Origin: Paramecium octaurelia
Taxonomy: Eukaryota; Ciliophora; Oligohymenophorea; Peniculida; Parameciidae
Direction of reading: 5' to 3'
Length of the DNA stretch: 64,000 bases
Assembly (NCBI GenBank): GCA_905182995.1
Contig: CAJJDP010000006.1
Span: 5,163-69,162, forward strand
Shown here: in pieces, positions 13,233 to 25,747 of the stretch
Layout of the letters: each line of letters opens with the position of its first letter
Numbering within the stretch: position 1 is the stretch's first letter
Translations under genes and position numbers: made by a program
The notes under the pieces: model-generated
What the model saw: the letters and a program-made list of their open reading frames with translations, nothing else
Databases searched by the model: none
What the model was told of the DNA's origin: nothing

Positions 13233-13586
13233 GAGGAGCTTAAAGCATTAATGAAATAACCTGTATTTTAATAATCATCAATTGCAGATGTCCATTAATT
13301 ATAAGAATTTTTTTAGTATGCTTTATAATTTTTGCGACTCAGAAATAATGAATTAATCGAACAAGGAATAAATATCCTAAAGAATATGAATGCAGTAGAA
13401 TTTCAAAATAAAAATTTCGAATATTTTAAACTGTAAATTTTAGAATTGTTTTACAAACCATTAAATTTGAGGGAGAATTTAATTGAAAATTTAAAATCAT
13501 AATTGAAATATTTAAATTTCAATTCATAGTTCAATTAGAATTAGATTGAGTATGTGAAATAGAAAATAGAAAATTTGAGTTGTTGA
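11892..13586 (+). CDS. TPR-like helical-repeat protein, function unknown
   Basis: With the ciliate code and one 24-nt intron (12134-12157) this reads as 556 aa ending at TGA 13584-13586. The intron length is a multiple of three and holds an in-frame TGA, so an unspliced message would stop. The protein is rich in Q, N, L and E and has amphipathic helical stretches resembling degenerate TPRs (for example YNKGLYTQSVSKFEQAGEII and LAILMNDFCLAEKLYKKGIEF). I see no catalytic motif, signal peptide or membrane segment. The start is uncertain: the in-frame ATG at 11892 lies in AT-rich sequence and the next in-frame ATG is far downstream. A scaffold role is a guess from the fold only. The stop lies 35 bp from the convergent protease gene. 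Confidence 0.7.
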
Positions 13587-13621
13587 ATATATATTATAAA
13601 AGATATAATATGAAAATCTAA

Positions 13622-14642
13622 TCATGATAATAATTTATTATAAAGCAAAATATAAGAAGTTTCATTTTAGTGAATCAATTTCTAAATTGATTGTTCACAA
13701 AGCAAATTAATTTTTGCATCATTAAAGCAAACCCAATCATTACCACTTAAGTGAAAATAGCGATAATGTCCTTTGTCTTTGCTACCACTATGATCAACTA
13801 TTCCAATCAAAATCTTCTCACATTTACCTATTATTAATTTATTATTTAAAGTAATTGATTTAGTGCTTTTTTATATTTCATTTCCATTCCACCATCTATC
13901 AATTAATCCTCCAGGCATTCTGTATCTATTTAAACAAATAAGTAGCTATTCTGAATATTTTAGAACAGTAGTCTATTTATCAAACCTTCTTTCCAATTCA
14001 CATTTAGGACATTTCATTTTAACTGCTTCTTTATTGAATGATTGTTAGAGCATTTCTAAAACTGTATTTTTGCTGCTTTCTACATTAATAAGAAGCGAGA
14101 AAGCTATTTCTAATTTATTGTTGCTATCTTAATATATGAAGTTATTAAATACAATTACAAGATTGGCAAATAATTTGAGTTCTAATGATATTTCCAAAAT
14201 GTTTAGTAATTGGGGACTTTTCAAATTCAATATAACTAATGAGTGACGTTAGTACTACTTCGCCATCTTATTGAAATTCAAATATAGGTATTTTCCCTGA
14301 CTAGGGATTCCTTAATTCTTCATGCAACATGTCCAGAAGAGCTAGTAAAAATTCTTATGCATCTTACTATTCGTTGAGCTTAAATTATGGGTATTGCGAG
14401 CTTATTAATAGAGGGGTTATTTACCAAATTACTTATCTAAATTGATTTAGCCATTCTGGCTTCATTTCGTGATTGTTCATCAAAAAAAATGTTTCCATAA
14501 AGTAATAAGTAATAAGAAAACTATTCTCTTTTGAATTGGTGTATATTTCATCAATGTCCAGCATTAGTTGTTCTAACTTATACAGCATTTGAAGAACTGA
14601 ATTCATATAGCATGTATTGCCTATGTTAGTCAAACCTTGCAT
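13622..14642 (-). CDS. Ubiquitin-specific protease (peptidase C19)
   Basis: 331 aa after removing one 25-nt intron (14128-14152, ending AAG). The N-terminus carries the Cys box GLTNIGNTCYMNSVLQML with the catalytic Cys around residue 11. A QDAQEFL motif follows near residue 95. The C-terminal His box reads GHYRYFHLSGNDWVCFND. Two CxxC pairs (CQSC, CPKC) fit the zinc-binding finger of the family. This is a compact USP, little more than the catalytic domain, expected to remove ubiquitin from proteins; substrates cannot be read from sequence. The ATG at 14642 is directly before the Cys box, so the N-terminus is very short. It is convergent with the TPR-like gene and divergent from the gene at 14885. 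Confidence 0.88.
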
Positions 14643-14884
14643 GTATAAAATTTAATAATTAATACTATCTAAACATTCTAAATTAATTTAAATTTTTTTA
14701 ACTATAATGCTTAGTGATTCTGATCTTTTGGTCATTCATCTTTTAATAAATTGAAAACTGATTTAATGCCTTAAGTAAATGTAAGGCAGTCAAATCAGAA
14801 ATACATGTTAAAATTGAATATTATGTATTTTTAAGTTTATCCATATTAAAATATTGGATTAATTATCTTTATTAAATTGTTTTA
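14643..14884. promoter_or_regulatory. Divergent intergenic region
   Basis: 242 bp of AT-rich sequence between the start codons of the protease (minus) and the unknown gene (plus). It must hold the promoters of both. No specific element was recognised. Confidence 0.5.
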
Positions 14885-15914
14885 ATGATTACATAGGCAA
14901 AAAAATCGATAGATCATGATTATGAGATATTAACAAAGAAAAGCATTTACAAAAAAAAACAAAAAAATTAATACACAAAGGAGGATAAGTTCTAAGAAAA
15001 ATATACATAATAATAAGAATAAAATAGATTGAAATTAGTAAAATTTTTACAAGTAAGATTATACAAGTCTGTTAAACTGGACAACATTTTTAGATTGAAA
15101 TCAAATGTACAAATCCCAAGAAATGCAGATAATCAATATCAGATTGGATAACTTAATATTGATTTTTATTGCTACAATTATATGATCAATAGAATAGATA
15201 AGAATGGTAGTATAATTACAGTGACATTTAATCCGATTTAGAGATGCTTTTCGCCTGTTGAAAATGTTATTCAGATTTTAGGGAAAGGAAATCAAGGATT
15301 AAAAGAAGCTTTAGAAAAATTGCATTACAAAAAATAATAGCTTAAATATAATAGAATTTACTATAGATTCATCCTAATACTTGACGATTAAGGAACATGA
15401 TTTGTTTAATTTTGAGAATACAATTGATAAACCATGTACTGGTTACATATCTAAAGTTATGGGAGATTAGGTTATGACTCAATAACGATTTATGAATGAA
15501 TTATATTTAAACCTAATGGGGATTAATTCTGAAATGTTAATTCATCATGCAATGGAGACAGGAAATATACCCATTCCTCTATATTTTTCTTAAGATAATT
15601 GTGGTGAACAATATTTAAGCAATTTTTTTACTTTAAATACTTTCAACCAGTCCATTAATTAATTGCAAGCGTGTAATTATAATGGTTAAAAATTTCCAGC
15701 CAAAATCACATTTCACAACTATTATTGCTACAACTAAGCTGAAAAATGCTTTTATGAATATTTATTTTTTATTTGGGACATAGATAAAAAGTGGATTTCA
15801 AAGTAGAGGGTTCGAGAAAATTATTTAGACTATTTTAATATAAAAAATGACCCTGCTTCTTTAACTTAAATATATTATAATTCTGAATAAAGATGTGGGT
15901 ATAGAGATATTTGA
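14885..15914 (+). CDS. Unknown protein, 334 aa
   Basis: The frame opens at ATG 14885. It needs one 25-nt intron at 15257-15281 (GTTG...TTTTAG) to join two clearly coding halves; the spliced length is then an exact number of codons. The N-terminal 60 residues are K/Q-rich and basic. The middle and C-terminal parts are aromatic, N- and C-containing, with phrases such as NYYCYNQAEKCFYEYLFFIW. I recognise no family, signal peptide or clear membrane segment. The intron's donor is GTTG rather than GTA, so a sequencing frameshift there is an alternative. It is convergent with Rictor, 35 bp apart. Confidence 0.6.
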
Positions 15915-15949
15915 AATATTAGTTAATAACAATTATTATATTATAATAT

Positions 15950-18900
15950 TCATATAATTAATGGTTCTTGACATTATAATTATTAATAGATTGGATGCTC
16001 GATAATAATGTTGATCGTTTAATACGTGAAAATCTTGTCAAAATTACTAAAAATTCTATTCTTAGCCTATGCTGAGAATTAATAAAATGTTATCATCATC
16101 AATATTAAATGGAATAGATCAACATCTTAGAAGCACTCAGGTTTTGAATTTTTCAAACTACTTAACTCTTTATCAGCTTCTTTATAAGTTATTGAATTGC
16201 TCATCAAAGAGATTGTATCAATAATTTTCTTTTGAGTTTAATTCATTTTGAAATAGGATTAAAATTTAGAATATTTATCCCAAATGTCTTCTTACAACGC
16301 CCAATAACATCTATGACTTTCCTACAATGATACCCTTATATAGAAGAATTGATAGATATTTTTTGGAATACATAGCCAACCAGAATTGCAATTTAAATGG
16401 GAGATCCATTGAAACTTTTCCAATTCCTTTCTTCCCATACTAGTTGTGCAAATTAAATTGAGGGTATAAAGACATGTGCCTCGAAGGGATAATACTGGAT
16501 ATTATTCTGCCATTTTGACAAGATCTTAAATTAGTCCTAATTCTCTTATCAATCTAATTCCATATTTGCTTTATCCGATATGTCCAATAGCCCAAAGAGC
16601 TGATCGTTTTTATTGGAATGCCACATCAGTACTTCTAATTGATTAAACAAAATAGTCAATATAATTCCTTAACAAATTGAATCCTGCCTCTGTAAATGCT
16701 AGCTCCCCAAAAATATGTGCAGGCATCTTAATAGTATTATTTTTGGTTTCTCCTAGTCTAACATATACTTTTATTTGATTTAATCTCAAATTTGAGTCAA
16801 ATTCTAAGTAATGATTAAATTAAATACAATCAAATATGAACAAAATTCCATTCTTTTCGATAATCAATTAATTATCCTTTACGTATGACTTATTTCGTTT
16901 ATCATTTGCATCACATCTTATTAAATATGGCTCTGTAACTTCTTTAAATGACTAGTCTACAAAAATCTTGCCAACATTTATTTGAAGTTTAAGAACAAAA
17001 GGATTGTTGCTATGAAATTAAATAAATCGATCACTCTTTCCAACCAATATGAATAAATTAGTAGTTCCAGGATAATCAATTGTTACATTCAAGTAAACGA
17101 GATCTATTTAAATGAAATAGAATACCGTTTCCTTCGCTACCAAGCTCGCAATTCAAAAGCATACTCCAGGGCATCTTATAAACAAAACCAATAGATGCAT
17201 TTGGATTTTCATTATTATTTTATAATAAAGGAAATTTGAATAGGTATTGTTATTCTTCAGATGATACAAATTCTAAGGCATCACACATCACTTTTTCTAC
17301 CTTCTCAATATAATTCTCACATTCACTCTATTTCCACCTTTCAATTTCGTTTAACAAATATTCATTTAGATCTTTATAAATTTTTTCAAATCCTTTTTTA
17401 TGAGATAAAAGCATGATTATCAGTTGACTTTCACATTTCTAACACAATTGTAATAATCGATGAATGTCTACTTTTTCTAAAAATCTATTTGCATTCTCTA
17501 TATCTTAAGTCACTTCTTCAATAACTGATAAGGCTTTTAGTCCTATATCATCAGTTTTTTTTAAGCAATTTATCAACAAGTCAATAGCCCAAATATTAAA
17601 ATCATGTAATTCACTTCTGTATAGTAATCTAATGAAATCAAGACATGCTTTGATAAGAGTGTTCGATCCATCTTCTAAGCAATTACTAAAAAAGACCCTG
17701 GCCTAAGATTGTTTTCCATAATCGAATGAGTGAATTAACTAAACTATTAAATTCAATAAATACATGTATGAGAACATGATCTCTGATTCCGCTTTCTAAA
17801 ATATAGTCTTTTAATATTGCAAATATTCCAGTATTCTCCAGGATAGTTTATCCACTTTTTGAACAGGAAAAGAGTCCAATCCAAGAGATGTATTCTCGAA
17901 TCATCTTCTGTGAGTATTATTCAGGATTCAATAAGAATTGGGCAGCATGTCTTTAAGCATTTTAATCAACAGAGGACTTTAAACCTAAGATTATTGAGTT
18001 GTCTGCTTTCAATAAACTAATTAAATCTTATATATAGCTTTTTGCTATTCCCAAATATCCTCCTGTAGTTGATGAAATAATTTCTCTTCCAACTTTATCT
18101 CTAAGCAACAATTTTAATAATAAATAACCGCACTTGGCTTGAATAAAATCGGGCTTCCAATCCATTTTACAAAACTGCATGTTTGATGGAAAGTAATAGG
18201 TTAGAAGGTTTTTTAAAAACCTATTCTTAATTGTTTCTTAATATCTATTTTCATCATATAGGTAATTTTCCAATAAGTCTAATATGTAATTCCAATTCCA
18301 CTTTGAATTATCTTCCCTTCTCTCTAATACATAAGATTTGCTTAACAGAGTTTCAAATTTATTTTAATCAGCCTCTTATTCAATTTATCCACGAATGATT
18401 CCAACAGTTTCATTATTAATCTTATGTGTTGGTAATCCTAATTGTGTAGTCAAATATAAGCTTTCACATTAATATAAAAATTTTGAAATCTAATTCCTTC
18501 CTTTCTTATTAGTATTATCAAAAGCATAATTACCCATAGTATTCACAATTTCAGAAGACCATGATTTTAAATCTTATAAAAAGGGATCGTTTTGATTAGC
18601 AGCAGCAATTAAAAAATCTGTATATTTATGACAATCTGGAATTAAATTAAACATCAAAGAGGATAGCTCCTTTAAAAATCTTTATGCTGGACCTGATACA
18701 TCTTAATCTGGTAATCCACTTAATTCAACCAATATTTTGAATAAATCACAGTCCAATAAAACCTAAACTAACATAACTAAATAATTATTGAGTAAATTAT
18801 TGATTTTATACTCTCCAATAAATCCATCTTATTACTATTATCTATTGACTACACTAACTCCAACGTTCTCTTTATTTCCTAATTATAATAATGATTTCAA

Positions 18901-19925
18901 AATATCATAAATAGAATTTCTAATTGCTGGTTTGATTGGTTGTCTTAATACTTATATTAATGACTTTAGAGCTTGTCTTTCATCTCCTAAATAAATTAGA
19001 CCCTGCCAAGATTTGAGTACTGTGATTATTGCTTTTTTTGCCAATTGCAAATTTGCTTCAAAATTATTGTTTGTGGTTCTATTTTTATCATTTTTTGCTT
19101 GATCAATTGGGGGATCTATTTCAGTAAAAATTGAAAACCATTTTGATAAATCTAAATACATTCTTATTGTAGTTCGAGCGGAAGGCTCATTTAATAAATA
19201 CAATAAAGTCCATACAATTTAGTCAGATATTGCAGATAAGTTTGGTTCCATTGCATTTTCAATTAATATTCTTATACCTCCACACCAACTACACATTTCT
19301 GGTGCATTTAAGGCAAAAGCTCTTAATGTTAATATAGCATATCTTTTTAGAGATTCTTCACAAGATTCTGCCAATGCTACTAAAGCATTCCCTAAAATTT
19401 TTGGGAATTTGCTTGTTGTTGTTAAATTTTGATTTTAGCATCCACCCAATTTTTCCAACCATTTATTTGAGAATTTCAATGCTTATAGAACTTCTTACTA
19501 AATGTATTGTGGCTATTGCTGTTGTCTACTTGTGCTATCGTTCTTCGTTGGTTGTTTACAATCTCTTTGTAATGAACGAGCAATGAAATAATGCACTCCT
19601 TTTTGTCGGTATATTCCAAGAATCTTTTAATCTGTAATGAGGTATCTCAAAAACTTGATTGCATATTATCGAACTACAATATGAGTATTCTCATATTACT
19701 TTAAGCTTTATTATCTTATAATTGATTGCGAGCCCACAAAATGAAATCATCCTATTGAAGTCTCTGAATTTGTTAAGAATCCTATTTTCCTTCAATTACT
19801 TATTTTGTGATTTTGATTATCTCATTAAAAATGGCAGGTTTTTTATCTACAACTTCCTATCCTTTCTAGTTTAGAATAGTAATCAGCTTAAGAATTTAAG
19901 TTGATGGATCCACATGTTATTACAT
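15950..19925 (-). CDS. Rictor, TORC2 complex subunit
   Basis: 1300 aa after removing three introns (19674-19699, 17739-17763, 17104-17125). Rictor is the defining scaffold of TOR complex 2, which phosphorylates AGC kinases. Several blocks match Rictor conservation as I know it: an N-terminal armadillo-like stretch (RQYAIKFLRYLITDQKILGI, then YLLNEPSAR), a central part with NIWAIDLLINCL then KALSVIEEVTQDIENANRFL, and the signature region MPAHIFGELAFTEAGFNLL. After that come KRSALWAIGHIGQSKYGIRL and LSLRGTCLYTLNLI. The protein is shorter than the roughly 1700-aa human form, mainly lacking the long C-terminal tail. The start ATG 19925 is followed by two TAA glutamines. It is divergent from kinesin. 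Identification rests on motif order, not on a search. Confidence 0.85.
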
Positions 19926-20158
19926 ATTTTATTTTTAATAATCAAATCCACTTGTTTATAAATTTTTATAACATAAAAATTATCAGTTCTTTGAAAATTT
20001 GTGTCAATTATTTGCTCTTTGTGGTTAGATTATAAATAAGAGATGCAAAAATGAACTTAAATTGCATGTGTAAATCGATTAGTACATATACTATCAGTTG
20101 TACATTTTTCTTAATATTTATCAAAAATTCATTAAAATAATTTATTTAACAGTTAACA
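19926..20158. promoter_or_regulatory. Rictor/kinesin divergent intergenic region
   Basis: 233 bp between two divergent start codons, AT-rich, presumably holding both promoters. No distinct motif seen. Confidence 0.5.
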
Positions 20159-22511
20159 ATGAAGAAGATCCCTGCTTTATTCGACTCAGATAGTTCAGCA
20201 AAAAAAAGAGCCAAGTCTCCAATGCCTAAAAGACTTAATTCTCCTAGAAACGTGCTGTCTGAAAACACTTCTAATATCAAAGTCTTTGCTCGCTTTCGTC
20301 CTTTAAACAAAATGGAAGAGAACAACCCCTCTTAAGACTTTTGCATCTTTCCAGATATACACACAGTCCTCCTTTAGCCAGATGTGATCCATACATTTGA
20401 TAGAGTCTTCCCTCCTACTTCCAATCAATTAACAGTTTATGATTCAGTTGGAAGAGATGCAATTTAGGATGTTCTAAATGGATACAACAGCACTATCTTT
20501 GCTTATGGGTAGACTGGATCAGGAAAGACATACACAATGTTTGGAGAATTGAGAGATTCTAATGGACAAGGAATAATACCAAGATCAATGTATTAAATTA
20601 TACTTAATATTTTAGTTAAGAGATATTCACTTACATTAATCAAAGTGATCCAGAATGTGAGTTTGTATTAACTTGTTCAATGCTTGAAATTTATAAGGAA
20701 ACCTTATTTGATTTACTTTCATTGTAGCGTCCAGATTTAAAAATAAAAGAGAGTGCAACCAAGGGTATTTATGTCGAAGGACTAACTCAATTATCATTAT
20801 AAAGTCAAGATGAGTTGCTTAGAATTGTAGAACTAGGAGAATAGACAAGAAAAGTAGCTGCTACAAGAATTAATTAATATAGTTCTAGATCACATACTAT
20901 TTTCATGTTGGAAATCAAATAGAGATTACCAAATGAAACTGAAAAGAAAGGAAAACTAAATCTAGTTGATTTAGCAGGTTCAGAAAAGGTAGGCAAAACT
21001 GGTGCTTAAGGGGAAATCCTAGAAGAGGCTAAAAAGATTAATTTATCGCTTTCTTGTTTAGGGAATGTTATCCATGCATTGACTACAAATAATGACCATA
21101 TTCCATATAGAAATTCTAAATTGACTAGAATTTTATAGGAATCTTTGGGTGGAAACTACAAAACTTCTTTAGTAAGAAATTTTATAAATATCATTATAGA
21201 TAGTCACGTGTTCATCACACGTAACCTCTATGGATGAAACCATAAGCACGTTAAAATTTGCATCAAGAGCTAAATCCATCAAAAATCATTATAAAATGAA
21301 TGTGAAGATGTCTTCAGAGATGATGCAATAGATGATAAAAGATTTGAAATTACAATTATAATTAGCTCATCAGGAATTAGAATAGTTAAAGAGAAAGTCA
21401 ATTTTAGATATCCCGAATGAAAATAATTTGATCAAACATTACGATTCTTAAATAAATTAAGAGAAAGGGAATAAATCAAAGCATCCATCAATGAGTCTAA
21501 TGACGGATAAATCTTGTCTTTAAATTGATTTATCATTCTTTTCATCAAAGAAAGCTTCTTAACCAGAGAATATTATTGAATAAAAAGAGAATGAGATAAA
21601 TTATTTAAAATAAATTGATGATCTCAAAATACAATTAGGGTAATCTAAAATGGAATGTTAGAGAAAACAAGTCAAAATAACTTAATTAAATTAAAAAATT
21701 GAGAGTTTGGAGAAGATGGTTAATAAATTGTAAAGAGGAGAAAACAATATAAGAGCAGAATATAATTAAATTTTATTTGATGAAATTAATTCATTAAATG
21801 ATTAGTTGAATATCTTAAATAATGATATAGATGATTATCAAAATAATTAACTTAAGGATAAAATGGATTAAATAAACATTGATTATTCTAGAAAATTAGA
21901 ATAAATTATCAATGGAGAAATTACCTAAAGTAAGCTAACCAAGATAATTACTAAATCTTAAACTATTGAATAAGTTATGCAAAAGCTATCACTTTAAAAC
22001 TTATTGAACACCATCCATAGAGCAATTACTACAAATCTAGTTAATTTAAAATTGCCACTTGATGTTTCCAAAAAAATATCTGATATCATGGAAGAATCTC
22101 TTAAACATCCACTTATTGAGTAAGGAGTTATGGATTACATAACCAATTATGAATCCATGAAACCTAATAGATGTGAAGAGTAAAAAATTGAGGCATTAAA
22201 ATTAGATAAATAAAGATACTCTTAGGAAAGGTAAAACTTAGTTGAGTATGTTGAAAAACTAAAGGACAGAAATGATCAATTGTTACAAGTAAAAATAAAA
22301 ATATATTTAGCAATTAAAAAGACAAAATCTTATAATTTAATAGAAAATGACATAATTTCAATTAATGGAGTCTAAATACCACGAACCTACAACTCCTCTT
22401 ATGGTTATAGACAACTAAAGACCCGTCTCACAACATAGTGACAGATCTTTATGCAAGCCAAATACAGCAAGGAAACCATCAACCTTTTTTAGATATGAAG
22501 AACTGTTATGA
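20159..22511 (+). CDS. Kinesin, N-terminal motor
   Basis: 758 aa after removing three introns (20590-20615, 21172-21199, 22289-22310), each restoring the motor reading frame. The motor domain spans about residues 40-380: [12 protein letters not shown]-loop AYGQTGSGKT near residue 116, switch I NQYSSRSHT, switch [12 protein letters not shown] and [14 protein letters not shown]. After the neck the protein is Q/K/E-rich with long coiled-coil potential to about residue 690, then a basic S/T/P tail. It should be a plus-end-directed microtubule motor that dimerises through the coiled coil; the family within the superfamily and the cargo are not determined. The first 35 residues are basic ([16 protein letters not shown]). 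It is convergent with the Hsp110 gene, 71 bp apart. Confidence 0.92.
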
Positions 22512-22582
22512 TTGGTTTTTACTTGTTAGTTAGAAATTAAATATACCAATTTATATTTTATCTACATAACATAAATAATTAA

Positions 22583-25095
22583 TCATTCAGTTTCCATTTT
22601 ATTTCCATTAACATTATTTTATTATTATTATTTAGTGTCATCGATAACCTTTTCTTCCTTTATGGGTTCTGGTTTAGGTTTAGTTACAATTGGTTGACAT
22701 TTCTATTGATATTATAAATCATTACTTGTTATAATTCTGTATATTTTGTATTAATCTGTTAAACTGAGATAGCAAATCTAACTGTTTTATCAGCATTTTT
22801 CAATAACTCCATTGTATTATTGCACCATTAATTGAATAATTTTAATTCATTAGAAACAAGAATTCTCTCTTCTTACGAAATGTGAGCATATTGTTAATCC
22901 TTTGAAATTAATTAACTGCTTACTTATGAATTTACAAAGTTTTCATAAATTAAACTAAATTTTTAAACTTAATATATGACTTCAGGCACTTGTCTGTACT
23001 CATCTGCTATTGTGGCTATTGGACCACATAATGAAACAAGCTTATCATATCTATCAGAGTATTCTCTCTTGGTAGTCTTTTGGCCATCTCCATATAACCA
23101 TTCATATTGAAAGTCTAATTCTTTTAAAATTCTTTCCTTTAATTCAGGTTTAACATTTTCTGCATATTTTCCATTCAAGTTTTCCCTCCAAGCATAAATA
23201 TAAGATTCCAATTAATTCTTTTTGAATTACGTTTCATGAATTTAATTATCATTATTAAGCATTTCACACTCTTATTAGAAATAATGATCGATCTCTTTCT
23301 TTGTTAAAGAATATAAGCAAGTAGTCTCGCAGTTCACTTAACTTTATATAGTCTTCTTTTTTTATTTCATTTCGTATTCTGGTTCTTCTACTTTAGGCTC
23401 CTTTTATACTTGTGCATCTTTTTATTGCTATGAGCCTTCTTCTTACTTTTCAGAAGTAGTTTACTTTTACTTTTCAACCTAAATTAAGATTAGAAAATTA
23501 CAGGTACTTTGACATCTTCGATAAATTCTTCTATTAATGCAACTTCTTATAAATTTAATAGACCATTCTCATCAAGCAACATTTTTATATTAGTTTTATG
23601 CTCTTTGTATTTGGGAATAAGAGGGGGAACCTGTATTTATTCTAAGATGTATAAATTATTTTAATTTACATATAATTGGATCAAATCCTTGAGGGACTGG
23701 ATCATAAAAGAGAGTTAATTAAATTGGCTGAGTTTTCAATAAAGTAAAGCTTTTGATTGAAGGAATTGGACTGTTTTATTCTAACAAAATTTTACATTAT
23801 TTTTCAGGGAAGCATCTCACTAAACCCTTACTTTAATCTAATTTATTCAGATTTTGGTCATAAAGCCAACCAACCCTTATTGGATAGTAATTGCAATCTT
23901 CAATTTTATACTCAGTAACTCTAAAGTTTGGGCTTCTCATTGCAGCCATCATCCCACATCCTCTTGAAATTGATTCACTTGCATTTAAAGTTCTTGAAAC
24001 TTATTCAATTTTGAATATCTTCTCAATCAATCGTTATACAGCTGGTATTCTAGTTGCTCCTCCCACAATTTCAACTGAATGCAGTTATAATTTTAAGTTT
24101 TAAACCTAATTATACAACAATTTAAGTTGTGCCTATATCTACAATAATATAGGTTAAGCTAATTATTCGAATTCATCTCTTTTTATTAGAGTATTAAAAT
24201 CCTCATCTTCAACTAAATATTCAACATTAATTTAAGCTTCAGAATTTGCAGATAATACCTTCCTAGCTTTCTCTATTGCTTCTAGTAATCGTAGTCTTCC
24301 CTTAGCATTTTTTCTAACACTCAATCCATTTGTTTTTATTTCAAATTGAGTTGCAAATTTCTCAAATAAAACCCAATCTATATCTCTTGCTCCTAAATTT
24401 CTTTCACAAACTTAGGCCAAAACTTAAACTTTTTCTTTGTAAAACGATCCAACAAATGCTGAAAATTTAGAATGACCTAAATCAACAAATGCTACATTTC
24501 TTGGTGTCTTTGGATCTAACTCTGTTTTTCTAAACAGCCCATAATCAATAGCTATTGCAGTAGTTTCATTCAGCAATCTCTCTAGTGGAATGTCTGCTAT
24601 TTTGCAAGCATCAATAACTGCTTTTCTTTCAGATTCTGTATAATATGCAGGTACGCTTATACACACATTACTTGATGAAATATTAATGTCGTTTAATTAG
24701 ATAATGTGCTTCAATTTATTTAGCATTGTGCCTGTTAACTATTCAGGAGTGAATCTAGCCTTTTACCCAAGGTAAGTCACCTCAAATAGTGTTTTTCCAG
24801 ATTCATGGATTGATGTAGGAACTGTTAGCCATTTCATTTCCTCAGCTAGAAATGCTTGTTTTCCTTGAATTCCTAGAAATCTATTAAAAAATCCAATAGA
24901 ATTTTTGAAATTGGACTTCTATTGCAGTGCTCCTTATTCTCCAATAAATCGTTCTTCAGCAGTAAATCCTATAACATTTTATGTTTCCCTATGAGCTCCC
25001 TCATTGTCTAGAATCTTTACACCTCCTCTAAGAGCAGCAGCAATCACTGACCTTTGACTCCCAAAGTCTATACCAATTGAAGCAATCTAAGACAT
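22583..25095 (-). CDS. Hsp110-type chaperone (Hsp70 superfamily)
   Basis: 810 aa after three introns (23642-23669, 23479-23507, 22703-22725). The N-terminal ATPase domain (about 1-390) starts with SIGIDFGSQRSVIAAA, then has FVDLGHSKFSAFVGSF and the second phosphate-binding stretch VEIVGGATRIPAV. The first block differs from the DLGTT of canonical Hsp70, as in the Hsp110/Grp170 branch. The substrate-binding part carries an acidic/Q-rich insertion, and the long alpha-helical C-terminus contains LESYIYAWRENL. It ends KMETE, without EEVD. Family role: nucleotide-exchange factor for Hsp70 and holdase in the cytosol. Two heat-shock-element-like palindromes lie just upstream. A Grp170-type ER protein is unlikely because there is no signal peptide or KDEL. 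Confidence 0.88.
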
Positions 25096-25112
25096 TAATT
25101 AGTGTAAAATTT

Positions 25113-25120
25113 TTCTCGAA
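25113..25120. promoter_or_regulatory. Heat-shock-element-like palindrome (proximal)
   Basis: TTCTCGAA fits the inverted TTCnnGAA pentamer pair and lies about 18 bp upstream of the Hsp110 start codon. The promoter assignment is inference; two pentamers alone are a weak HSE. Confidence 0.35.
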
Positions 25121-25747
25121 TCAGCCGCTATTAAATATCCTAAAAATACTAGAATATTCTATAATTTAAAATAATTATTATCAGAACCCATCATCCCTGT
25201 GATCTATTCTATTCTATTCCCAATTATTTGATTCCTTTCAATCAAAACTGGACTTTATTATTAAGTTTTTTATTGTTTTTAAGCTATTCACATTCATACT
25301 AGTAGGTTATAATACACATTTTCAGTAATTTTATGAGAAATATATTTATGTTTATGGAATGAGTATAAAATATAAAATTAAATCAAAATCAGTATCAAAT
25401 TAATCAAAAAATATCAAATAATTTTTAGTTTGTTATTGTAAATTTTATTTTAAATAGTACATCAATACTAATAACTACAAATAAATATTTCTCGTGCTCT
25501 CAACAATTTCAGATTATTTTCTTATTAATGTTCTGCTCTATTACAACTACTAAAATACAATCATAATCAATATTATTTGATGGATAGTTACATGTAATTT
25601 TTAAGATATATTAAATCAAAACGTCCAACTTATTCATAAGAGTTTTAATTTATTGATTGTATATTATAATAAAATAATTATACATTAATAAAAATAACTT
25701 GATTAAATAATAATTGGAATAAAATAAATGTCTTATGTTATTAATAA
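25121..25747. other. Intergenic region upstream of Hsp110
   Basis: About 630 bp, strongly AT-rich with TGA in all frames, between the stop of the giant TPR gene and the start of Hsp110 (both minus). It is one of the longest gaps in the dense part of the window. Apart from the HSE-like motif at 25152 I see no structured element. Confidence 0.55.
25152..25159. promoter_or_regulatory. Heat-shock-element-like palindrome (distal)
   Basis: GAATATTC fits GAAnnTTC and lies about 57 bp upstream of the Hsp110 start. Its presence beside a chaperone gene makes it more credible than by sequence alone, but such AT-rich 8-mers do occur by chance here. Confidence 0.35.
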
